Origin: Anoxybacillus amylolyticus
GTDB taxonomy: Bacteria > Bacillota > Bacilli > Bacillales > Anoxybacillaceae
Length of the DNA stretch: 64,000 bases
Direction: 5' to 3'
NCBI RefSeq assembly: GCF_001634285.1
Contig: NZ_CP015439.1
Coordinates: 1 to 64,000, forward strand
The notes below the pieces were generated by a model. It was not told the DNA's origin. It made no database searches and saw nothing but the letters and a program-made list of their open reading frames with translations. This document shows, in pieces, positions 1 through 8,433 of this stretch; the stretch's first letter is position 1; each line of letters starts with the position of its first letter. Made by a program: the position numbers and the translations under genes.

Positions 1-1093
1 TGTTATGGCGGATGAGTGGTATCATCACCCGAAAGAGAAGGGCGCGTAGCCGTCTTCGTCCTCGCTTCGAGATTCGTTTTTGCCCCTTGTGTTGTCCAGA
101 CGAGTGTTCTTTCAACGTCAAGCCCGCTAATTTGATCAATTGCCGCGGATCTTGGTACTGATGAAAACTCCCGATTTCCGACAACAGTTCAATGATCGTC
201 GCCTCTCCTAGCCCCGGAATCGTTTGGAGCCATTCATATTCGACCGTCGTTTGTGCAAGGGCAGTTAACTCTTCCGTCAACGCTGCGATCTCTTGTTCCA
301 ATTGGCGATATCGGCGGACCAACGTGGCGATTTCGATACGGGCCATCTGTTGTCCTTCCGTGATGCCAATCGAATGGCGAGCCATCTCTAACAGCTTTTG
401 CACTTTCGGTTTCTGTGGGCATTTTAGCGCCTCGCTTTGCCGATAACGCTCCATGAGCCCCTCTATCGTCTGACTTGCGATGTCCATCGGAAATGGCGTT
501 TTTTCTAACACCACCAATGCCATTTTGCCAAACGACGGAAACACCTGCACAAACTCAGGGAAGTACCGATCCAGCCAACGAATCATTTGATTGTGGACGG
601 CATTCCGTTCCTTGATTAATGACTCTCGAAACGTACTTCCTGCCCGCAATTCCGCCTCCACCTCATGGAGAATACGTGGATAGCTAAAACGTCCGTCTTT
701 GACCAGTCTTGCGATGACTAGGGCGTCTTTGGCATCATGCTTCGTTGGCAAGTTGTCGTCGAGTTCTTTCGACCGTTTGACGTGCATCGGGTTAACCATC
801 ACCAACGGGATCCCTTTTTCCTCGAGGAAGTAGGCGAGGTTCAACCAGTAATGTCCGGTCGGTTCGATTCCGACGATCACTTCCGTTTTGCCAAACTCCC
901 TCATCGCCTCTTGGATCAACGCATAGAACTGTTCAAATCCGAATCTCGACTGGAACACCGGAAACGACTTTTTCAGTACCCGACCTCGTGCGTCCACGAT
1001 CGCTGCGTAATGTTTTTGCTTGGCAATATCCATTCCAATCACTAATGTTTGATCGGTGACTTGTTCAATTTTGCGATTTTGTGTACAATTCAT
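1..1093 (-). CDS. IS110-family transposase, cut by window edge
   Basis: Reading leftwards from the ATG at 1093, the frame is open for 364 codons and runs off the left edge without a stop, so this copy looks intact as far as it can be seen. The N-terminus has the DEDD RuvC-like start (VIGMDIAKQKHYAAIVD) and later GIEPTGHYW and KHDAKDALVIARLV, as in IS110 transposases. The C-terminal half has the PGLGEATIIE helix-hairpin-helix-like stretch and an NLT-type segment of the Transposase_20 domain. A Shine-Dalgarno AAGGAGG lies 7 bases upstream of the ATG. A second, mutated copy lies at 28468-29643. The element's right end is near 1198, where the two copies stop matching. The left end is outside the window. 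Confidence 0.85.
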   Translation of the reverse strand, partial: MNCTQNRKIEQVTDQTLVIGMDIAKQKHYAAIVDARGRVLKKSFPVFQSRFGFEQFYALIQEAMREFGKTEVIVGIEPTGHYWLNLAYFLEEKGIPLVMVNPMHVKRSKELDDNLPTKHDAKDALVIARLVKDGRFSYPRILHEVEAELRAGSTFRESLIKERNAVHNQMIRWLDRYFPEFVQVFPSFGKMALVVLEKTPFPMDIASQTIEGLMERYRQSEALKCPQKPKVQKLLEMARHSIGITEGQQMARIEIATLVRRYRQLEQEIAALTEELTALAQTTVEYEWLQTIPGLGEATIIELLSEIGSFHQYQDPRQLIKLAGLTLKEHSSGQHKGQKRISKRGRRRLRALLFRVMIPLIRHN

Positions 1094-1198
1094 AGTAAGT
1101 CCTCCTTGGTTGGATGATAGGTGTTTGTTGGTACCCCTGCATCATACCAAGAGGGCTTTTTTCTTTCAAGTCCCCCAAAACCTTTCTAACAGGAATGC
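1..1198 (-). mobile_element. IS110-family insertion sequence, copy 1 (partial)
   Basis: Sequence from 1 to about 1198 matches 28553-29748 closely and then diverges, which sets the end next to the transposase start. Only about 105 bases separate the ATG from this end, so the long non-coding end that carries the bridge RNA in this family would be at the other, unseen end. No inverted repeats or target duplication are visible, which is normal for IS110. Confidence 0.7.
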
Positions 1199-1249
1199 TT
1201 TCTTATGTTTTTTCCTATCTCGAATTATACTCCTACTTTCTTTCTTCTT

Positions 1250-1360
1250 CACCGCCAACATGGTGTCGAACCCCGCCATTTTTTTGTCGGATACCGACAC
1301 GAGATGACGGACTCCCAAAAAAGAAAACGCCCTCACCGATCCGGTGAAGGCGTTCACAAC
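1250..1360. repeat. Dispersed ~110-bp terminator repeat, copy a
   Basis: One of five copies (others start at 8632, 29788, 43618, 46495). It contains a GC-rich palindrome (CCGCCAT...ATGGCGG with inner GTCGG...CCGAC) followed by a rho-independent terminator for leftward transcription (GCCTTCACCGGATCGGTGAGGGC then a T-run on the minus strand). Here it follows the truncated comA tail. Confidence 0.8.
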
Positions 1361-1587
1361 ATATGATGCTCTGGAATGAGCCCTAATTGTTTTGCTTTTT
1401 CCACTGCTTCTATTCGTGAAGATACGTGCAGCTTTGTGAAGATGCGCGATAAGTGTCTTTCTATCGTTCGTTGGCTCGTGTGATGTTTTTTGGCAATGTC
1501 TTTATTACATAAGCCGTTAGCGACTTCCATTAATGTTTCTTGCTCAAGCTGGCTCAAGCGCAACTGTATTTGACTTTGGACTATCAA
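1354..1587 (-). pseudogene. Truncated comA, C-terminal DNA-binding tail
   Basis: About 70 codons match the LuxR-type helix-turn-helix end of the complete ComA proteins at 8734-9384 and 29890-30540 (LMEVANGLCNKDIAKKHHTS, then SRIEAVEKAKQLGLIPEHHML). The receiver domain is missing and similarity stops near 1575 just upstream of the HTH. It has diverged a little (TIERHLS against TVERRLS), so it is older than the split between the two full copies. An independent 77-residue regulator is unlikely because the start lacks a good ribosome-binding site. Confidence 0.85.
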
Positions 1588-1657
1588 TTTGATTAGCTAC
1601 CTCAAATGGAATTTTTCCGTTAATCCTTCTCCCATAATATAACTCTGAACATGTGAA
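1588..1657. other. Junction between comA remnant and MITE
   Basis: No gene seen. It joins the broken comA tail to the left end of the IS1380-type small element. Confidence 0.5.
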
Positions 1658-1827
1658 CCTGAATCCTTGACAGAAGTGTATCAAAAATGCTGGAAAACCC
1701 AATCATGCCGAGGTTTCAACTCAATTTCCAATGTTCACCTATTAGGTGAAGAACCCCAAGGGCAATATTTGTTGATTTAGCAAGGTTTTCTTGGCAGTTT
1801 TGAACGCGTCTTTATCACGGATTCAGG
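1658..1827. mobile_element. IS1380-type MITE, copy 1
   Basis: A 170-bp non-coding element begins CCTGAATCCTTGACA and ends TATCACGGATTCAGG, giving imperfect terminal inverted repeats. The same ends flank the full IS1380 element at 41760-43594 (CCTGAATCCGTGG ... CACGGATTCAGG). Its interior resembles the second copy at 8268-8433 in the same orientation. No target duplication is evident. It ends 6 bp from the stop codon of the skfG-position gene. Confidence 0.75.
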
Positions 1828-1833
1828 CTAAAC

Positions 1834-2358
1834 TTATTCTTTCCGTTCGTTGATCTTGCGATTCATCGCTTTGAACAAAGCTTCCGCCGCCGCCAGATGT
1901 TTATATTTGTCATTGCTGTTGTTCCATCCTTCTTGCAAGATCGGGAGAGCATGTAGCTTGGTCGGATTGTTCATGACTAACGCCCAAGCTGCCCAAAACT
2001 GTACCTCCTTATCCTCATTTTTTAGACACTGTTCAAGCGCTTCCTCTGCAACGGGACCGATTCTCATCAGGGACAAGGCAGCAGACATGCGTGCCTCCTG
2101 ATTGCCATCTTTCAAGAGCTGAATAAGTTCAGGGACCGCTTGCGACGCAACAGATCCAAGCTCCCCGAGCACAACAGCAGAAATTGACCGTATATTGTGA
2201 TCAGAATCCCTTAACCCTTCGACTAATGCAGGTACCGATGCATCTCCCTGTTTGATTAGCGTTTTAGCGGCCTCCCACATCGACTCCCTTTTTCCCAACG
2301 CTTGCACGTATGAGGTGAGCGCGTTTGTTTCTTTCTTCATCAAATCTTTTGAATCCAT
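1834..2358 (-). CDS. HEAT-repeat protein, skfG position of the skf operon
   Basis: 174 residues with tandem HEAT-like helical pairs (ASVPALVEGLRDSDHNIRS, ASQAVPELIQLLKDGNQEAR, EALEQCLKNEDKEVQ). No signal peptide or membrane segment is seen, so it is probably cytosolic. It is the last gene of the operon and lies downstream of the skfF-like permease, the position of skfG in Bacillus subtilis. HEAT proteins usually act as protein-binding scaffolds; a role in immunity or export is only inference. The Shine-Dalgarno before the first ATG is weak, and an internal ATG at codon 7 is an alternative start. No skfH-like gene follows; a MITE begins 6 bp downstream. Confidence 0.75.
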   Translation of the reverse strand: MDSKDLMKKETNALTSYVQALGKRESMWEAAKTLIKQGDASVPALVEGLRDSDHNIRSISAVVLGELGSVASQAVPELIQLLKDGNQEARMSAALSLMRIGPVAEEALEQCLKNEDKEVQFWAAWALVMNNPTKLHALPILQEGWNNSNDKYKHLAAAEALFKAMNRKINERKE

Positions 2359-2405
2359 AATTATTTTTCACATTCCTTTCTTTTTAATCATTTTCATCTA
2401 GCTTC

Positions 2406-4442
2406 TTATAAGTTTGGCGGAAACTTATAAGAACTAGGAGGTGTTACCCAAGAAGGTCCAATTTGCAAGACAATTTCCTCATGAGCATCTAAGATTATAT
2501 TCGACGGGTCGCTTGTATATTCCTTGCCATTGACATAGGCTTTCACTTCCGTACCACTTGGTGCCACCCAATCAGCAACCTGCTTTTTCGACAATGGTTT
2601 GTGCCAGATTAGAAAAAATTCGCCTAGCGTATAATCCTTTTTCACTGGCGACTCTACATGAATAATACCAGAATCATCATGAGTATGCAGCCAATACATA
2701 CAACCACCCTTTTCAGAGATTCCAATAAATTTTGGTAGTGTTTGGTGCTTTCCATCGACATAAATATCGAGATGCACATGGACGTGATAACGGTCTTGCT
2801 CCATCATATCGCATTTGATGCCAGCGATAGCCGGTTGTGGCTCAAGATGAGTTCGGTTATAAATAAGATATCCTGTAAAGGCAAGAACTGCACAAATAGA
2901 GATTGTCAAAATGGAGGACGTGTAATCCCATTTTTTGGACATCCCCGCCTGTCTTCCCTTTAGCGTGCTGCTTTCGAGAAACCGTAGGGCTGCTATCCAA
3001 GTCAACCATCCAGCCAGAAGATCACTCACCAACAACACTGGTGCAGGATTGCCGTCTAACCGAACAATCACTTCCAACAGAAGAAAGTTAAGCAGAATAG
3101 CCACGAAAAATAAACGAAAGACATTATAAAAATACGAGACAGGAGTCACTCGACCGTCTTGGAAATTGGCCCGAGCAATGCTCATAATGCGAATACTATA
3201 TGTAATTACCACCAATCCGATACAAATGGAAAAAAGATCAATAATTAGATCGATCTTCCACTGGGCAGCGAAACCACCCACGACCAAATACATCAACAGG
3301 TTAAACAGCGCAAATAACAGATAGGGTATCTCAGAACCGATCACTTTCTTGCTTAGTTTACCAGGCAAAAGCATCAAGTCTCCCGTCTGCAGATGACGCA
3401 TCGTACCCGAGTAATAACCGCTGAACAGAGTAGAAAAGGCAACTAGTATCGGAAAAAAATAGAGCAGCAAGGAGTACTTGCGAGCCACCAAAGCTACAAC
3501 CGCAACCGACAACAGAAATTGAAAAGTCATTCGTAGCCGCCTTCTGCGTAACACTGCTAACTCCATCCATAGAAAAGCCCACTCTTTGCGATACTTTGCG
3601 CCCCCACGCCAAGAAGTGGCGCCTTTCTTATACTTAGTTGTTGACATCGGCATGTTGTTCCAGCTTGCTATGTCTGCCCAATAAATGGCGTCCATCACAG
3701 CATTCTCTTTAATTTTGCTCTGCGAGGGAACGAACAAAAAAATCAACCCAACCAGGATGATAAGACCAATCTCCAAAAATCCCAAAGAATTAGTCAATCC
3801 AATCATAACTCCTCCCATACCTTGGGCAAGTACGAACAATGAGCCAGTTAACAAACCATGAACAATTTTTCCGTCCTTTAACAGCATCACGACCAAACTT
3901 AGGATAAGCAAACCACCAATCAACGAAAACCAAAAGAGCAATTTAGAAAGGAGTTTATGTCCACGGGTGCAGGAAGCTCCTACCTGCCACAAGGAAAGGG
4001 CAAAAAGAACGGGTAAACCGTACAGCACACTAAGAAAATCGAAATTTGAAATGCCCTTCAACAATAGATTTGCCAAATTTGCCATCAGAGCTGACAACAG
4101 CCAAATACCAAATCGAAGCAATCCTCTCCAGACGGCAACGGCAAGAGCAACCTTTCGAACTGAATAAGGGGTTGTATATATCCAAAATACATCCTCCATT
4201 TTACTTGGCAATTGAGTGGAAGTAGACCCTATCAATGAAAAAAACAAAAGCATTCCAATAAGACCCCATCCAATGGTAGTGGCACTTGATTGCATATCAT
4301 TCAAATGGGACAAAACCAAGTATTGAGCGGCAAACGAAAGAGCAAAAAAAACACTTGAAACCACCAGCATTCCACGGACTCCCATCCCGGTGCGAAGTTG
4401 ACGGATACTGTTAAGCGCCAAAAGGTGTAGGATCCTAATCAT
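2406..4442 (-). CDS. skfF: SkfF-like ABC permease with extra C-terminal extracellular domain
   Basis: 678 residues starting at MIRILHLL, where a GGGAGAG site lies upstream and the ATG overlaps the skfE stop (GATGATTAG). An upstream in-frame start would add 10 residues without a better site. Residues 1-520 contain many hydrophobic segments of an ABC-type exporter permease, ending with a transmembrane helix (SICAVLAFTGYLIY). Residues 529-678 form a separate domain with YHVHVHLDIYVDGK, YWLHTHDDSGIIHVESP and YTLGEFFLIW, a His-rich pattern known from secreted proteins. From memory B. subtilis SkfF is about 447 residues, so this addition is unusual. With SkfE it should export the killing factor and protect the producer. 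Confidence 0.8.
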   Translation of the reverse strand: MIRILHLLALNSIRQLRTGMGVRGMLVVSSVFFALSFAAQYLVLSHLNDMQSSATTIGWGLIGMLLFFSLIGSTSTQLPSKMEDVFWIYTTPYSVRKVALAVAVWRGLLRFGIWLLSALMANLANLLLKGISNFDFLSVLYGLPVLFALSLWQVGASCTRGHKLLSKLLFWFSLIGGLLILSLVVMLLKDGKIVHGLLTGSLFVLAQGMGGVMIGLTNSLGFLEIGLIILVGLIFLFVPSQSKIKENAVMDAIYWADIASWNNMPMSTTKYKKGATSWRGGAKYRKEWAFLWMELAVLRRRRLRMTFQFLLSVAVVALVARKYSLLLYFFPILVAFSTLFSGYYSGTMRHLQTGDLMLLPGKLSKKVIGSEIPYLLFALFNLLMYLVVGGFAAQWKIDLIIDLFSICIGLVVITYSIRIMSIARANFQDGRVTPVSYFYNVFRLFFVAILLNFLLLEVIVRLDGNPAPVLLVSDLLAGWLTWIAALRFLESSTLKGRQAGMSKKWDYTSSILTISICAVLAFTGYLIYNRTHLEPQPAIAGIKCDMMEQDRYHVHVHLDIYVDGKHQTLPKFIGISEKGGCMYWLHTHDDSGIIHVESPVKKDYTLGEFFLIWHKPLSKKQVADWVAPSGTEVKAYVNGKEYTSDPSNIILDAHEEIVLQIGPSWVTPPSSYKFPPNL

Positions 4443-5160
4443 CCTTTCTCTCCCCCTTAAGCAGATTAACAATCTGCTCTTGCCAGTGTTGAAATTTCTC
4501 TTCCTCTGTCGGAACCATATCTTCTCTAATCACTTGCCCCTGAGAGAGTACGACAACACGCGTTGCGACTTTGCAGAGAAAATCAAGGTTATGCGTAGAA
4601 ACCAGCACACCCGCCCCCTGTTGAGCTTTGACTTTCAGCCAATCGATTAGCCATTGGATTGAGACAGGATCTAGGCCAGCTGTTGGTTCATCCAAAACAT
4701 AAAGAGAGGCATTTTGTAAAACCGCTCCTGCCAAAATTACCCGTTGACGCTGCCCACGAGACAACTCGCCACCCATACGAGTTGCAAATTCAAAAAGCCC
4801 TACTTCTTGCAAAGCCGTTTCTACAAGCGTCTTAATATCTCCTTTGAGATCAAATGCCTTTGCTCGGAAATAGAGGTGTTCTTGGACTGTCAAGAGCGGA
4901 TACAGATTCGGATTATCGGGAATAAAGGCAATGGATTTCAAAGCTTCGGGTGACCCAGCTGGTAATTCACCAACTGTCACGCTGCCCGTATCCGGACCTA
5001 ACAGACCAAGACAACAGCGAATAGCAGTCGTTTTTCCTGCTCCATTCGCTCCTAGTAGCCCCACAATTTCTCCTTGATTCACGGCAAAATGAACATTATG
5101 AATTCCTGAACCATTGCGGTATCGTTTAGTTATATTCTTAACAATCAGAATATTATTCAT
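4435..5160 (-). CDS. skfE: SkfE-like ABC transporter ATPase
   Basis: 241 residues with all ABC motifs: Walker A (GANGAGKTT, about residue 40), signature LSRGQRQRV, Walker B LYVLDEPTAGLD and the switch His in VSTHNLDF. The start MNNILIV is preferred because AGGTGAG lies just upstream; a start 3 codons earlier falls inside that site. It overlaps the permease start by 8 bases, so the two are translationally coupled and form one exporter. In the B. subtilis system the pair exports the spore-killing peptide and provides self-immunity. Confidence 0.88.
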   Translation of the reverse strand: MNNILIVKNITKRYRNGSGIHNVHFAVNQGEIVGLLGANGAGKTTAIRCCLGLLGPDTGSVTVGELPAGSPEALKSIAFIPDNPNLYPLLTVQEHLYFRAKAFDLKGDIKTLVETALQEVGLFEFATRMGGELSRGQRQRVILAGAVLQNASLYVLDEPTAGLDPVSIQWLIDWLKVKAQQGAGVLVSTHNLDFLCKVATRVVVLSQGQVIREDMVPTEEEKFQHWQEQIVNLLKGERKDD

Positions 5161-5169
5161 TCTTCTCAC

Positions 5170-6702
5170 CTATCCTTTAGTCACTGCGTTGTTGATTGGC
5201 AAAGCTTTACGATTCATCTTCGATTTGGTTAGAGCAATCGGTGCCAACATCAAAATGAAATTGTGAATGAAATGTGCAACCAATGCAGCAATAAAGCCAT
5301 ACTGTAGATACAACTCTCCCATGACGAACCCCAATGCAACGATCTCGCTCCACCGGATGATGCGTGGATGCGTACCAGTCCCTGTATGAATAATAGCCCA
5401 AAGCAATGACGTAACTAACACAGCTAACCAAGGCTTATGGGTCAACCACACTATAACAGGAATTCCCATTAACCGATAGATCGCTTCTTCTCCGATCGAA
5501 CTTTGCAAGCTCATGCTTAGGGCGCCTTTCCAGTTGTATCCTGAAACAAACATCGTATAGTCAGACAACTCTGGCGCAATACGAACTTTTCCTGTCGATT
5601 GCAACATAGCATTGAGCCATGTCATTCCACCAAGACAAGCAATACCGGCTGTTACTCCAACAATTATCTGATTGACCGGATGTTCAAACGCGGAGATGCC
5701 GATCTGCTCTGTCAAAAATAGGCCGACCGACGTACTGATTAACACCACGCACATCGTTGCGATCGCTTGAAACAGCGACATTACAAGCGTTAGCATACGA
5801 ATAGCACGTTTATTGACCCGCACATCATACGAGTTAATCATAGAAAATTCAAATCCATCGTTAGTTACAAGTACAACAGCGAATAAGATGATTGCGGCCA
5901 ACACTCCACCAAAATTCCAATTCAATTTACCACCTTCTATGGTGATAATCAGAAGTCCGATCACAGATGCAATAAAAGATCCCAGCACACCCGAAAGGTT
6001 CAGCACTTTATCCAAAAACTCACGTTGCACCACTTGGCTGAGAGTGGGAGCAAAAATCTCTGGCTCCATATGAACTTGCCAGACAATACCCTGATATATC
6101 GTAACAGATACGCGTAAACGAACCTTCGGTGATTGAATAAGATACCAGAACGTCCGCTCTTTTTCCCTGTCGGAAATCCCCTCCACCTGTCCCTCACCAA
6201 TTAGGCGTGCCTCGCTCCAAAAACCATGCGGGTTATCGATATTAAGTACAGCTAGCAAGTTGCTTGATTCAAACTTATGCACATCATCGTTCCTCAATTG
6301 TCCTTCAACCTGCAAATGGATGATTTCCCCATTCGGTGCAATACCGACCAAAATGGTCGTGTCGTTTTTGACAAAACGCACTCTCCAAGACTCTAACAGA
6401 CCCCAACGGTGCACCAGTATCCGTACCTCATCGAGCATACCTAAATGATGCAGGCGATTAATCGTCTCACGATCATGCCAAAAGGCGGCATAAGTGTCCC
6501 AGTCAGAAACATCGATTGTTGTCAACCTTTTCACGGCTACAATCGCCCATTCAATAGCGACTTGCTTACTAGGTAGTACCAACTTATCATTCTCTTGTTT
6601 GTACGCCCTATCTCTGAATTTCAGAAATAAAAACAAACTAAGTATTGAAACTACAACTGCAATAAGCCACACAAAATACCTACACCTCTCTTTCTCCTCC
6701 AA
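5170..6702 (-). CDS. skfC: SkfC-like membrane protein with CPBP (CAAX-like) protease domain
   Basis: 510 residues: an N-terminal membrane anchor, a soluble region of about 200 residues, then several membrane helices ending in a CPBP/ABI domain. Its motifs are EEAIYR (about residue 405), LLWAIIH and the late HFIHN, the EExxxR, FxxxH and HxxxN sites of this family. SkfC in B. subtilis is about the same length and is thought to cleave the SkfA leader and/or help immunity. The annotated start is a TTG close behind AAGGTG; spacing is tight, so the exact start is uncertain. It lies 12 bp after skfB and 9 bp before skfE. Confidence 0.82.
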   Translation of the reverse strand: MEEKERCRYFVWLIAVVVSILSLFLFLKFRDRAYKQENDKLVLPSKQVAIEWAIVAVKRLTTIDVSDWDTYAAFWHDRETINRLHHLGMLDEVRILVHRWGLLESWRVRFVKNDTTILVGIAPNGEIIHLQVEGQLRNDDVHKFESSNLLAVLNIDNPHGFWSEARLIGEGQVEGISDREKERTFWYLIQSPKVRLRVSVTIYQGIVWQVHMEPEIFAPTLSQVVQREFLDKVLNLSGVLGSFIASVIGLLIITIEGGKLNWNFGGVLAAIILFAVVLVTNDGFEFSMINSYDVRVNKRAIRMLTLVMSLFQAIATMCVVLISTSVGLFLTEQIGISAFEHPVNQIIVGVTAGIACLGGMTWLNAMLQSTGKVRIAPELSDYTMFVSGYNWKGALSMSLQSSIGEEAIYRLMGIPVIVWLTHKPWLAVLVTSLLWAIIHTGTGTHPRIIRWSEIVALGFVMGELYLQYGFIAALVAHFIHNFILMLAPIALTKSKMNRKALPINNAVTKG

Positions 6703-6714
6703 ATCACCTTTTTC

Positions 6715-7950
6715 TTAAAACAATTTACGGAATGGTTGATCCGGTTCCGGCAGTTCCACTCTATGGATACAGTAACAGGATTTAGACTTTGCACGAACCT
6801 CCAACAGTCGTTCTTCCGCTCCTATTTCCAAAATCGAGTCTTTTAAAATATGGCCCATCGAGGCTTCCTCAACCTGGCAAGGTGTAACCATACCATCTGC
6901 TCGCACGTACCAGTTTAGGTAGCCAGGTGTACAAAAATCAGCTTCACCACCTTTGTGATGCTCGTTGGAGTCCTCTTCTCGCCAGTCCGGAATCACAATG
7001 CGATTTCCCCATTTTTTAATCGCCCGATCGATTTGTTCTTTCACTCTTTCGCGTTGTTCCTTCGATAGAAAAAAAATACCGTCTCCTGCACGCCCAACCG
7101 GCAACGTGATTCCAGCCCTGAAAACACGTGCACCAACCGCGCAAGCCTCTTCTGCCACTTTTTCCACATCAAGATAGTTAATTGGAGAGACGGTCATAGC
7201 GATAATGAGAGGAATACCAGCCTCGGCAATCTTTCGTGCATTAGACATCGTCTCTTTATAGGCTCCCTTTTTCCCTCGCATTTTGTCGTGTGTCTCCTCA
7301 TATCCGTCAACACTCACTTGACAACGTACATTGTTAAATTGTTTGACGAAAGCAATATCATCACCCGTCCAGCCAAGCCCGTTACTAAAGAGATGAACGT
7401 TTATAAACAGACAGCTAGCAGTAGCGAGAAGGCGATGGAACCCTTTTACTAGTCTTGCTTCCCCTCCGGTGATCGTAATGTCAAAAACTCCGTTAGCAGC
7501 TAATTTTTCCATTACAAGAATCCACTCTTCGGTCGTCAATTCTTTTTCATAAGGACGCCCAGAACTTGCATAACAAAATGGGCAGCTCAAGTTGCAGGAA
7601 TTTGTAAATTGAAGGGTACTTCGAATAGGAAGATACGCCTGAGACGATCCAGTAATCCTAATAGAAGAGGGTAAGATACCCTTTTCCCAAAGCGCTGTTA
7701 ACGGATGATCGGCAAACATGTCTCGCAGTTCCTCGACCGTCATTCCTTCTTCTAAACCGTTCATATGACTCCAAACGTATGCTGTCTTTTCCATATCCTG
7801 AAGCTGAGCCATCAACATAGCCAGTTCTGCTCCGACACCACTCAAACGAAAATAGTTCAACGTGTTTGTTTCATAAAGAATGGCGCCACTTGGTTGCAAA
7901 TGAATACCAAATTGAGGTGCTACCTTTTTCTTTGGTGTTCCAATTACCAT
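6715..7950 (-). CDS. skfB: SkfB-like radical SAM sactionine synthase
   Basis: 411 residues, matching the length of SkfB (about 410). An N-terminal leader-binding region is followed by the radical-SAM cluster CNLSCPFC (about residues 118-125), then ITGGEARL, and a C-terminal auxiliary-cluster region with CTPGYLNW, TPCQVE and SCYC. Family members abstract a hydrogen from a residue of the precursor and join its alpha carbon to a Cys sulfur. Its substrate is the SkfA-like peptide encoded just upstream at 8049-8237. The start ATG has GTGAGG upstream. A stable hairpin sits between skfA and skfB. Confidence 0.9.
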   Translation of the reverse strand: MVIGTPKKKVAPQFGIHLQPSGAILYETNTLNYFRLSGVGAELAMLMAQLQDMEKTAYVWSHMNGLEEGMTVEELRDMFADHPLTALWEKGILPSSIRITGSSQAYLPIRSTLQFTNSCNLSCPFCYASSGRPYEKELTTEEWILVMEKLAANGVFDITITGGEARLVKGFHRLLATASCLFINVHLFSNGLGWTGDDIAFVKQFNNVRCQVSVDGYEETHDKMRGKKGAYKETMSNARKIAEAGIPLIIAMTVSPINYLDVEKVAEEACAVGARVFRAGITLPVGRAGDGIFFLSKEQRERVKEQIDRAIKKWGNRIVIPDWREEDSNEHHKGGEADFCTPGYLNWYVRADGMVTPCQVEEASMGHILKDSILEIGAEERLLEVRAKSKSCYCIHRVELPEPDQPFRKLF

Positions 7951-7977
7951 GAACGTCGCCTCACTTTCTTTTGATTA

Positions 7978-8016
7978 GGAGAGGGGACTTTCTTTTACCA
8001 AAGGAAAGTCCCCTCC
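7978..8016 (-). promoter_or_regulatory. Hairpin between skfA and skfB
   Basis: A GC-rich hairpin (GGGGACTTTCCTTT pairing with AGAAAGTCCCC) lies between the precursor and the modifying enzyme. There is no T-run after it on the minus strand, so it is better read as a partial terminator or an mRNA-stabilising structure that keeps precursor mRNA more abundant than enzyme mRNA. Confidence 0.65.
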
Positions 8017-8048
8017 AAATTCATAAATATGTTAGGTAAAATTCTATA

Positions 8049-8237
8049 TTAGATTGCGCATGCCACAAGGCTAATTTCACATTCCCAGCAGGCAGAAGTC
8101 AGGGAGATAGACTTCGCTGCCCAACAACCAGCACAACCTGCTGCCTTCACAAGAGGGATACCTGCACCTTTTTTCACGACACTCTTGGTAACTGGTTGCC
8201 ACTGTTGTCCCTTATTTTCTTCCCTTGTTTTTTCCAC
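8049..8237 (-). CDS. skfA: SkfA-like sporulation killing factor precursor
   Basis: 62 residues from a GTG start placed 7 bases after AGGAGGT; another GTG three codons upstream lies inside that site and is rejected. The C-terminal part reads IPLVKAAGCAGCWAAKSISL, which parallels the B. subtilis SkfA segment around KAAGCMGCWASKSIAM. Taking the core to start at the first Cys, positions 1, 4 and 16 are Cys as in SkfA. Position 12, the acceptor Met in B. subtilis, is Leu here. The tail after Cys16 (WECEISLVACAI) is longer and adds Cys19 and Cys26. The leader is Lys/Glu rich. It is followed by a hairpin and skfB. Confidence 0.9.
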   Translation of the reverse strand: MEKTREENKGQQWQPVTKSVVKKGAGIPLVKAAGCAGCWAAKSISLTSACWECEISLVACAI

Positions 8238-8267
8238 ATGTACCACCTCCTCCCTTTCTTTACCTCA

Positions 8268-8433
8268 CCTGAATCCATGACAGGTACTCATCAAAAATGA
8301 CAGAAAATGTTATTAAAACAAGGTTTTAGCCCGTCTTCGGATCTTCTTAATTAAATGAAAAGCAAAAAACGTGATATTTATTGATTTATCAAGTTTTCTC
8401 AGCAATTTGGACATGTTTTATCACGGATTCAGG
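8268..8433. mobile_element. IS1380-type MITE, copy 2, with 5-bp target duplication
   Basis: A 166-bp non-coding element with ends CCTGAATCCATGACA and TATCACGGATTCAGG, flanked by CCTCA on both sides (8263-8267 and 8434-8438). It lies only about 20 bp upstream of the skfA ribosome-binding site, so the skfA promoter must lie within it or be read through it. It is related to copy 1 at 1658 and has the ends of the IS1380 element at 41760. Confidence 0.85.

Noticed and set aside
1..1093. Left-edge IS110 transposase considered a pseudogene because no complete frame is bounded in the window.
   Set aside because: Codon-by-codon reading from the ATG at 1093 shows no stop; the frame is simply cut by the window edge.
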